Shown here one piece after another: positions 1-4,815 of a stretch of 5,750 bases of DNA. The stretch comes from Methanobacterium sp. (GTDB lineage: Archaea > Methanobacteriota > Methanobacteria > Methanobacteriales > Methanobacteriaceae): assembly GCA_028700095.1 (NCBI GenBank), contig JAQVTJ010000103.1, forward strand, positions 1 through 5,750, in the 5' to 3' direction. The notes beneath the pieces are model-generated. The model saw only the letters and a program-made list of their open reading frames with translations. It was not told the DNA's origin and did no database searches. The translations under genes were made by a program, and so were the position numbers. Every line of letters begins with the position of its first letter. Within the stretch, counting starts at the first letter, position 1.

Positions 1-410
1 GTTTAATGGAATTTTTAAAGGATAATACACATGAAGAGTTACCGCAGAGAATATTTGAAGTGGGAAATGTGGCATATATTGATAATAAATCAGAAACAGG
101 TACTAGGATAGTTAAAAAACTTGTTTGTGTAATTACCCATTCAAATGCTAACTTCACAGAAATAAAATCCATAACAGATTCTTTCATATCAAATATTGGA
201 TTAGAAATGAATATTGAATCATTTAACCATCCTACATTTATTAAAGGACGATGTGCAGCTATTAAAGGAGAATATAAAGATATAAATGGAGATATTAATA
301 TTAAAAAAGGATCTGTTAAAGGATTTTTCGGAGAAATAGACCCTGAAGTTATAACCAATTTTGATCTAGAATATCCAGTTGTTGCATTTGAAATAGAATT
401 TAAAGATTAA
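1..410 (+). CDS. pheT: Phenylalanyl-tRNA synthetase beta subunit, C-terminal part (5' end outside window)
   Basis: This is the C-terminal end of the beta subunit of phenylalanyl-tRNA synthetase, the cytoplasmic alpha2-beta2 enzyme that charges tRNA-Phe. The frame stays open to the left edge (the codon at 3-5 is Leu), so the ATG at 6 is internal and only about 135 residues are visible. Recognisable family stretches are 'NTHEELPQRIFEVGNV' near the start of the fragment, which belongs to the catalytic-core-like domain, and 'GFFGEIDPEVITNFDLEYP' followed by 'VVAFEIEF' at the C-terminus, typical of archaeal PheT. It ends with TAA at 408-410, close after the conserved ending, so the 3' end looks intact. 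Archaeal PheT is usually about 550 residues, so roughly three quarters lies upstream. It is the only + strand gene here and converges on the yjbQ-like gene. Confidence 0.93.
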   Translation, partial: LMEFLKDNTHEELPQRIFEVGNVAYIDNKSETGTRIVKKLVCVITHSNANFTEIKSITDSFISNIGLEMNIESFNHPTFIKGRCAAIKGEYKDINGDINIKKGSVKGFFGEIDPEVITNFDLEYPVVAFEIEFKD

Positions 411-423
411 ATAATAATCAACT

Positions 424-450
424 AAAAAAAAAATCATATAATTTTTTTTT
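424..450 (+). terminator. A-tract/T-tract terminator after pheT
   Basis: Fourteen bases after the pheT stop there are 10 A (424-433), an 8-base spacer, then 9 T (442-450). In archaea an oligo-U run in the transcript is enough for intrinsic termination, so the T-tract should end pheT transcription. The A-tract can pair with it and would read as U on the opposite strand, so the site could also stop transcripts arriving from the right. Confidence 0.65.
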
Positions 451-720
451 ATTAAAAACTAATAAAATATTAGAAAATTTATCTATTTTCTGAAAATATA
501 CCCTAACTTCTGTTAAGTTATTAGATAAATTTCAGACAGATTAATGGATAAACTCATAAAATTAACTATTCTAGAAACGAATATTAAAAAATGGGAGGAT
601 GGGGTTTAACAGATTAAAGCAAAAATCAAACTCAACTAATTATATCTTCCAAAATTTAGATTTTAACTTTAGGATTACAGGCTTTGTATTGGGTAAAATC
701 AATAATATAAGTTGATGGAT
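451..720. other. Convergent intergenic region without a supportable gene
   Basis: Between the pheT terminator and the terminator of the yjbQ-like gene lie about 270 bases with no recognisable coding sequence, tRNA or mobile-element remnant. The region holds a nested inverted repeat at 475-532 (separate entry) and a G-rich patch at 593-604 (GGGAGGATGGGG) that stands out in this AT-rich setting. A 38-codon open frame runs from ATG 599 to TGA 715, but nothing in its sequence is recognisable and the purine patch abuts the ATG with no spacer. A weak TATA-like run occurs on the - strand near 702-712, and a - strand U-run would fall at 586-591. I cannot show that anything is transcribed from here. 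Confidence 0.5.
475..532. repeat. Nested inverted repeat, possible structured RNA
   Basis: An 11-bp perfect inverted repeat, AAATTTATCTA (475-485) with TAGATAAATTT (522-532), encloses two smaller hairpins: ATTTT/AAAAT around 485-497 (sharing base 485 with the outer stem) and TAACTT-CTGTT-AAGTTA at 504-520. Drawn as RNA this is an outer stem closing two short arms. A competing helix, AGAAAAT (472-478) with ATTTTCT (485-491), would exclude the outer stem. It lies 25 bases past the pheT T-tract. Almost all pairs are A-U, so stability is low and chance is a real explanation. No known RNA family is recognised. Confidence 0.35.
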
Positions 721-721
721 T

Positions 722-755
722 AAAAATTTACTAACTTCTTAGATGTTATGTTAGT
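722..755 (-). terminator. Stem-loop and U-tract after the yjbQ-like gene
   Basis: Read on the - strand, five bases after the TAA at 760-762, there is ACTAAC, a 14-base loop, GTTAGT (755 to 730), then AAATTTTT with the T-run at 727-723. A 6-bp stem followed by U residues just past a stop codon fits a transcription terminator for the - strand unit and helps separate it from pheT, which converges from the left. Confidence 0.5.
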
Positions 756-759
756 TCAA

Positions 760-1156
760 TTAAATAATGGTAACAATAATATTTCTTGTTCTAGGTCCAT
801 CTAACTCAACAAAAAATATACTTTGCCAGGTTCCTAGTTCAAGTTTGCCATTATAAAGGGATTGTTTCACTGTTTCCAATTAAAAATGATCTTATATGTG
901 AATCTGCATTATTATCAATAATATCATGTTTATAATTCTTATTTGAGGGTATTAAAATTTCAAGAATATTTTTAAAATCTTTTAAAAGCCCTGCTTCATC
1001 TTCATTAATAATAATGCCTGAAGTTGAATGTTTACTATATATATTTACTAATCCTGTTTTTATACTATGTTTTTCTATAATATCTTTAACTTCAACTGTA
1101 ATATTTATAATATCCATCCTATTATGGGTTTTTAATTCAAATATTTCCATTAACAT
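760..1156 (-). pseudogene. YjbQ/UPF0047-family protein gene with a frameshift near the 3' end
   Basis: The first frame (1156 to 851) gives 101 residues matching the start and middle of the YjbQ/UPF0047 family: 'YSKHSTSGIIINEDEAG' at 40-56 and 'YKHDIIDNNADSHI' at 75-88, with His43, His77 and His87 as the likely metal-site histidines. It stops at TAA (853-851) right after 'ETIPL'. The missing conserved end continues in another frame from 852 to 760: 'NGKLELGTWQSIFFVELDGP' then 'RTRNIIVTII' and TAA. Aligned by eye with E. coli YjbQ ('LPVHKGRIQTGTW'), one residue is missing at the junction, so restoring 2 nt would rebuild about 132 residues, the normal family size (E. coli 138). The DNA there, TTATAATGG on the - strand, would fit loss of one TA from TATATA. 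The E. coli member has weak thiamin phosphate synthase activity, but the family's main role is unsettled. Start is ATG 1156 or 1150; neither has a clear ribosome binding site. It may be a real pseudogene, a sequencing error or, less likely, recoding. Confidence 0.85.
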
Positions 1157-1177
1157 ATTTTATCTGACAAGTCTTTT

Positions 1178-1196
1178 CTATAAATAGGATATAAAA
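1178..1196 (-). promoter_or_regulatory. Candidate TATA boxes for the yjbQ-like gene
   Basis: Two AT-rich boxes lie in the 56-bp gap after pyrI on the - strand: TTTTATATC (about 1196-1188) and CTATTTATAG (1187-1178). The second is centred about 26 bases before ATG 1156, the archaeal TATA-to-start distance, so a leaderless or nearly leaderless mRNA is possible. That would agree with the lack of a Shine-Dalgarno sequence. In such AT-rich DNA these matches are weak evidence. Confidence 0.35.
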
Positions 1197-1202
1197 GAAA
1201 AA
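1193..1202 (-). terminator. Oligo-U terminator after pyrI
   Basis: Ten bases past the pyrI stop codon the - strand reads TTTTTCTTTT (1202 to 1193). Such a U-rich run is the usual archaeal intrinsic termination signal. There is no strong stem before it. Confidence 0.5.
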
Positions 1203-1212
1203 TATATTATTT

Positions 1213-1680
1213 TTATTTAAATTGTTTTTCTATATCTTGGTTACTCATAATACGTTCACAATAATAACATCTTAACATCAATGGTCCCATATCCATAACA
1301 CTGAATTTACTTGTAACTGGTTCATTGGTGTTTGTTATACAGTTGGGATTGGGACATTTAAGAATTCCATTAACATGATTTGAAAGTGTTACTTTGCTTT
1401 TTCCAACAATTTCATAATCTCTTACAATATTTATGGTTGCTTTAGGTGCAATTAATGCAATTTTATCCACTTCCCGTGATTCAAGTTCTCTTCCTTCTAC
1501 TTTTACAATATCCTTCTTACCCATGAGTGAAGACTTTACATTCATTGCAATTGTAACAGCAGCCTCTTTACTAGGTAATCCTAATATTTTAAGGACATTT
1601 AAAGCTTTATTTGCAGTTATATGATCTATAACTGTTCCGTTTCTAATTGGTTTAACCTTTAGTTCCTTTGGTGCTTTCAT
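1213..1680 (-). CDS. pyrI: Aspartate carbamoyltransferase regulatory chain
   Basis: This 155-residue protein is the regulatory subunit of aspartate carbamoyltransferase, which binds nucleotides (CTP/ATP) and controls the first committed step of pyrimidine synthesis in the cytoplasm. The N-terminal allosteric domain carries 'RNGTVIDH' (13-20) and 'LMGKKDIVKVEGREL' (52-66), and residues matching E. coli effector-site positions are present: Asp19, His20, Lys56, Lys60, Asn84, Tyr89 and Lys94. The C-terminal zinc domain has Cys109, Cys114 ('CPNPNC'), Cys138 and Cys141 ('CYYC'), the same numbering as in E. coli PyrI (153 residues). The protein is therefore full length with no key residue missing. 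ATG 1680 is preceded by a weak AAGGGA at about 1690-1685. The catalytic gene pyrB is not adjacent in this window. The gene appears to be its own transcription unit, with a TATA box near 1774 and a U-run after the stop. Confidence 0.97.
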   Translation of the reverse strand: MKAPKELKVKPIRNGTVIDHITANKALNVLKILGLPSKEAAVTIAMNVKSSLMGKKDIVKVEGRELESREVDKIALIAPKATINIVRDYEIVGKSKVTLSNHVNGILKCPNPNCITNTNEPVTSKFSVMDMGPLMLRCYYCERIMSNQDIEKQFK

Positions 1681-1723
1681 ATTTTCCCTTTTAATAATTT
1701 TAGTAATTCTAAAAAAAATAATT

Positions 1724-1756
1724 AATATAAGATATTCATTTTATTCAATATAAGAT
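1724..1756. repeat. 10-bp direct repeat in the pyrI leader region
   Basis: AATATAAGAT occurs at 1724-1733 and again at 1747-1756, 23 bp apart (about two helical turns). It lies between the best pyrI TATA box and the pyrI start and spans the predicted transcription start near 1748. This could be a regulator site, but AT-rich DNA produces such repeats by chance. Confidence 0.3.
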
Positions 1757-1766
1757 TTATCTATAA

Positions 1767-1779
1767 TATTTTATATACA
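1767..1779 (-). promoter_or_regulatory. pyrI: Candidate pyrI promoter (TATA box)
   Basis: On the - strand TGTATATAAAATA (1779 to 1767) has a core TATATAAA close to the archaeal TATA consensus. Transcription would start near 1748, giving a leader of about 68 bases before ATG 1680. A second, weaker box (CTTATATTA, near 1731-1723) would give a shorter leader. Confidence 0.5.
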
Positions 1780-1889
1780 ATTTACCCAAGAATTTCGCTA
1801 CTCAATAAAATATGATTGTAAAATATAATAAAAGTAATTAGATCATTATTTACACTTTTTAATATAATTATATAAAAATAAATTAAAAT

Positions 1890-1930
1890 TAAAAAAAGAG
1901 ATATTTAATAAATTTAGGTAAAAAAAAAAA
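1890..1930 (-). terminator. Tandem oligo-U terminator after secD
   Basis: Four bases past the secD stop the - strand has 11 consecutive T (1930 to 1920), and a second run of 7 T lies at 1897-1891. These are strong archaeal intrinsic termination signals and mark the end of the flavodoxin-secF-secD unit before the pyrI promoter. Confidence 0.75.
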
Positions 1931-1934
1931 TTAT

Positions 1935-3236
1935 TTATCTTCTACCCTTTTTATTTTTTCTCTTTTTCCCTTTCCTTGAAGTATTAACAGATTTTTCATC
2001 TTGAATAGATTTTTTTTCCTCTTTTTTATCTTTTGCAAGTAATAGTTCTATAAACTTAGCATAAACAGGTCTTGTTAGGAATATTCCTACTAAAACACCT
2101 ATAATGGTTGTAAATGCAAAACCTGATAGAACACCTATTCCTGTAACTCCCCTTGTTATTCCAACATATGCTAAAGGTAACATAGATGCTATTAAAGTAG
2201 CAGCTGAGGCAAAGATAATGAAAAATGCATTGTTAATTTTAAATTTAAGTGCTGTTACTGTTTTTTTAGTTACAACACCTTCTTTTAATACTTCATCTGT
2301 TATAATTATCTGATCATCTACTCCAGTACCTATAGCTGCAAGAATACCTGCTATTGCAGGTAAATCAATTGTCCAATGTATTACTGAAGCAACACCTAGA
2401 ATAAGCACAAGTTCTGCTAAACTAGTAATAATAATTGGAATTACCAATATAGGATTTCTGTAACGGATAAAGATAATTAAAGCAATAGCTAGAAGTGTAA
2501 GAACACCTGCAATAAGTGCACCATATTTAAATTGACTTCCAAGCTCTGCAGAGAGAGATTTAACACTCACAATTGAAACACTCACAGGAAGTGCACCTGA
2601 TTCCAGAACAACCTGAATAGACTTAGCCTCCTCTTGAGCTGCTTCTTTTGTCTGATTCCCTCCTCTTATCTGTACATCTGTAGAAGCAGTACCGGTAGCT
2701 AGCTCTGCACTTATTTCTGGTGAAGAAATTAGTTTACCATCCAAATACATATCTACAGGTGTTCCTGCTTTTCCTTTGGCAAGTTGGGCGAAATTTTTAG
2801 CCGCCTCTGTAGTTACTGAGAATGGTACTTCCCAATTTTTCCCTGTTACAGTATATGGTTTAACAGATTTAATAGAACTTCCAACTAATGCTGTTTGATT
2901 GTCAATTTTACCTTCAAACTTACCCGGCGTTCCAACAATATTTTGAACCTCTTCTGGTTTTACTCCTGCAATTTGCACAATAACATCCTGATCTCCACTT
3001 GCACGTACACTAACATCATTCACACCAAATGCATTTAAACGTTTATCAAGTACAGCAGTAACAATACTCATATTAGAAACATCAACAGGCTCAGCAAGAT
3101 GGATTTGAATAGTAGATCCACCTTTAAGATCAATACCTTGTGAAATTCCATGATAAGATACTATTCCAATACTTCCAATTACCAATACAATAAGAAGTAT
3201 CACCCTCCAATCTTTTATAAATTCCTGGAAATTCAT
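1935..3236 (-). CDS. secD: Protein-export membrane protein SecD
   Basis: SecD is a membrane subunit that works with SecF at the SecYEG-type translocon and promotes protein export and release on the outer face; in bacteria the pair uses the ion gradient. The 433 residues show the family plan: TM1 at about 12-28, the 'GIDLKGGS' motif (34-41), a large extracytoplasmic domain to about 235, then five membrane segments at about 238-258, 262-285, 289-305, 335-357 and 365-388. TM4 carries the archaeal signature 'GTGVDDQIIITDE' (303-315), with Asp307 and Asp308 as the likely proton-relay residues. The C-terminal tail (401-433) is very basic: 16 of 33 residues are Lys/Arg. ATG 3236 overlaps the secF stop as ATGA and is preceded by GGAGGG with 6-base spacing, so translational coupling is likely. 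SecF-before-SecD order is known in archaea and is the reverse of the usual bacterial order. Confidence 0.96.
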   Translation of the reverse strand: MNFQEFIKDWRVILLIVLVIGSIGIVSYHGISQGIDLKGGSTIQIHLAEPVDVSNMSIVTAVLDKRLNAFGVNDVSVRASGDQDVIVQIAGVKPEEVQNIVGTPGKFEGKIDNQTALVGSSIKSVKPYTVTGKNWEVPFSVTTEAAKNFAQLAKGKAGTPVDMYLDGKLISSPEISAELATGTASTDVQIRGGNQTKEAAQEEAKSIQVVLESGALPVSVSIVSVKSLSAELGSQFKYGALIAGVLTLLAIALIIFIRYRNPILVIPIIITSLAELVLILGVASVIHWTIDLPAIAGILAAIGTGVDDQIIITDEVLKEGVVTKKTVTALKFKINNAFFIIFASAATLIASMLPLAYVGITRGVTGIGVLSGFAFTTIIGVLVGIFLTRPVYAKFIELLLAKDKKEEKKSIQDEKSVNTSRKGKKRKNKKGRR

Positions 3237-4078
3237 TTACGACCCTCCAAATACCATCTGAGTATTCCAAGGTTCATAAGCCATGTTACAAGAATATCTG
3301 CAACCAATCCAATAATAAGAACAGCAGCAATTTCTTCAAGTATCTGAGCATATGGCATTAAAAATCTAACAGAAAGATACAATGCCACCATAGACCCTAT
3401 TGCTGCTGCAGCCATTGTAAAACCAGTTTTCATAGCATTTAATGCTCTTTCATTAACAGTACCTTCTCTTCGTTTTAAAACCCTAGTTGTTAAAAGTATA
3501 TCTGTATCCACACTATACCCAATAAGCATTAAAAGCGCACCAACAGTTGCAACTGAAAGTGGAATTCCAAATAAAGACATTCCCCCCACTGCAATTATTA
3601 TATCACATAATGCTGCAGCTATTACAGCAAGTGAAGGAATAAGATTTCGGAATATAATAAATACAGTTAAGGACATAAACAGAAATGCAAATACAAGTGC
3701 AAAATAAACTTGTTTCATGGCTTCTGAACCTAAACGCGGTCCAAATGAATCAAAGCTTTGTATTGTTGCAGTTCCTGCTAATGTATTTGTAAGTGATGTT
3801 ACATCTGCTGCTTCACCAGGAATTTCAACTTTCATTTGATTGTCACTTGTTTTTATAACAACTATACCATGAACACCAGTGGCATTGTGAACCATCATTG
3901 TTATCTGATCAGTTGTTACAGGTTGTTGTAATTGTATAATGGCTTCAGATCCACCTTTCAGATCTATTCCCTGTTGCAAACCCACAGTTCCAAAAATTGC
4001 AAGCGCAATAAGTGTTATAATCACAGGGATTATAATTAAAGGCTTATAAGAATCTAACATTTTATTTATCATTGACAT
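3233..4078 (-). CDS. secF: Protein-export membrane protein SecF
   Basis: SecF is the partner of SecD in the Sec export machinery of the cytoplasmic membrane. The 281 residues contain TM1 (about 13-33), the 'GIDLKGGSEA' motif (37-46), a shorter extracytoplasmic domain ending at 'SFGPRLG' (111-117), and five more membrane segments at about 124-143, 148-168, 172-195, 214-236 and 246-270. 'IGYSVDTDILLTTR' (186-199) is the SecF TM4 signature, with Asp191 and Asp193. Length and layout match archaeal SecF. The start is ATG 4078, or possibly ATG 4072 (third residue): GGTGA at 4087-4083 lies 4 bases from the first and 10 from the second. The gene lies 32 bp after the flavodoxin gene and overlaps secD by 4 bp, so all three are probably co-transcribed. 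No secA is expected in archaea, and none is seen here. Confidence 0.96.
   Translation of the reverse strand: MSMINKMLDSYKPLIIIPVIITLIALAIFGTVGLQQGIDLKGGSEAIIQLQQPVTTDQITMMVHNATGVHGIVVIKTSDNQMKVEIPGEAADVTSLTNTLAGTATIQSFDSFGPRLGSEAMKQVYFALVFAFLFMSLTVFIIFRNLIPSLAVIAAALCDIIIAVGGMSLFGIPLSVATVGALLMLIGYSVDTDILLTTRVLKRREGTVNERALNAMKTGFTMAAAAIGSMVALYLSVRFLMPYAQILEEIAAVLIIGLVADILVTWLMNLGILRWYLEGRK
3237..3248 (-). promoter_or_regulatory. Strong ribosome binding site of secD inside secF
   Basis: GGAGGG (3248 to 3243 on the - strand) sits 6 bases before the secD ATG and within the last codons of secF. It fixes the secD start at 3236 and supports coupled translation through the ATGA overlap. Confidence 0.8.
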
Positions 4079-4110
4079 TGAATCACCAGAAATAATTTTA
4101 TTATATATTA

Positions 4111-4605
4111 TTAAATTCCATATATTTTAAGATCCATTTCTTCAGAAATTTTTTTGGTCTCATTATTAATATCTTCAATTGCTTTGCCACCGGTTTTAAT
4201 AGAGAATGAATTAACCATTCTCCCACCTCTAGCTTCTACCTTTTCCTTCATTCTTTCAACTGCTTTTAATCCTCCGCTACTTCCCATGGTAGAAAATAGA
4301 ATTACATCTTTACCTTTTAAATCACATTTATCAATCATGGTTATTATTGCAGGTGCAGGTTTAGCTGCCCAGGTAGGTGTACCAATATAGATCAGACCAT
4401 ATTCACTAAGATCATATGTATCTGGGTTGATTATGGTTTTATTTTCTCTGAGTGCATCCAATGATGAGCCAAGATAATTTATAACTCCCATTCTATTCTT
4501 AAGATCCATAACTTCAGTTGTATCTGCCTGAATTTCCTCTGCCAAAGTTTTAGCAACATGGGCAGTTTTCCTGGTGCGAGAATAATATAAAACTATAGTT
4601 TTCAT
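4111..4605 (-). CDS. Flavodoxin-like FMN protein
   Basis: This 164-residue cytoplasmic protein has the flavodoxin fold: first strand and phosphate loop 'IVLYYSRTRKTAHVA' (4-18), a second FMN loop 'YIGTPTWAAKPAP' (73-85) with Trp79, and a third, 'LFSTMGSSGG' (103-112). These are the three FMN-contacting loops. The family transfers electrons or reduces small substrates; the actual partner here cannot be told from sequence. The phosphate loop is unusual: flavodoxins of this type normally read S-x-T-G-N-T, here S-R-T-R-K-T, so the Gly and Asn are replaced by Arg and Lys. ATG 4605 has a strong ribosome binding site. There is no signal peptide or membrane segment, so its place 32 bp upstream of secF is probably shared transcription rather than a role in export. 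A flavodoxin-domain NAD(P)H oxidoreductase-like activity is an alternative. Confidence 0.88.
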   Translation of the reverse strand: MKTIVLYYSRTRKTAHVAKTLAEEIQADTTEVMDLKNRMGVINYLGSSLDALRENKTIINPDTYDLSEYGLIYIGTPTWAAKPAPAIITMIDKCDLKGKDVILFSTMGSSGGLKAVERMKEKVEARGGRMVNSFSIKTGGKAIEDINNETKKISEEMDLKIYGI

Positions 4606-4610
4606 GGGCT

Positions 4611-4616
4611 ACCTCA
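4611..4616 (-). promoter_or_regulatory. Ribosome binding site of the flavodoxin gene
   Basis: TGAGGT (4616 to 4611 on the - strand) precedes ATG 4605 by 5 bases and decides this start. Confidence 0.75.
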
Positions 4617-4699
4617 TTTAAAGATTTTAATATTTTTTTTTACACTAAAATACTGTAAAAAGTTATGTGAAATAAATTTTTAATATCATTTTAGTATTT

Positions 4700-4719
4700 A
4701 ATATATAAATTGATTTTCA
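4700..4719 (-). promoter_or_regulatory. Candidate promoter of the flavodoxin-secF-secD unit
   Basis: On the - strand GAAAATCAA (about 4718-4710, BRE-like) runs into ATTTATATATT, whose core TTTATATA (4709-4702) matches the archaeal TATA box well. Transcription would start near 4679, giving a leader of about 74 bases. The leader is A-rich (9 A at 4641-4633). Confidence 0.55.
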
Positions 4720-4770
4720 AATAAATAATATTATCTTTTAAATATTATATTTTTTTTATATTTTTTTTGG

Positions 4771-4784
4771 GAATAATATTATTC
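4771..4784. repeat. 14-bp perfect palindrome downstream of argC
   Basis: GAATAATATTATTC lies between the argC stop and the flavodoxin promoter, about 65 bp upstream of that TATA box. It could be a regulator site or part of an argC 3' end, though the adjoining homopolymer runs (4751-4757, 4761-4768) are T on the + strand and so are in the wrong orientation to end argC. The only U-run after argC is five T at 4807-4803. Chance is likely for a palindrome of this length and composition. Confidence 0.3.
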
Positions 4785-4815
4785 TATAATCTAAATCCTA
4801 TGAAAAACCTATTTT

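Noticed and set aside
6..8. ATG as the start of a short 134-residue protein
   Set aside because: The codon before it is open and the sequence is the middle of PheT; the gene simply enters from outside the window.
599..715. 38-codon + strand open frame starting ATG-GGG-TTT directly after GGGAGG
   Set aside because: A run of this length without stops is not rare, the purine patch touches the ATG with no spacer, and the peptide shows no recognisable motif.
1433..1624. + strand open frame of 63 codons
   Set aside because: It is antisense to the well-supported pyrI gene and has no family resemblance.
2104..2313. + strand open frame of 69 codons
   Set aside because: It is antisense to the membrane segments of secD; the apparent sequence is a shadow of that gene.
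3150..3347. + strand open frame of 65 codons across the secF/secD junction
   Set aside because: It is antisense to both genes, with no ribosome binding site or recognisable motif.
4154..4390. + strand open frame of 78 codons
   Set aside because: It lies opposite the flavodoxin gene, and its hydrophobic look comes from the complementary codons.
4751..4768. Two T-runs as the argC terminator
   Set aside because: They are T on the + strand, so an argC transcript would carry A there; they cannot act as its U-tract.
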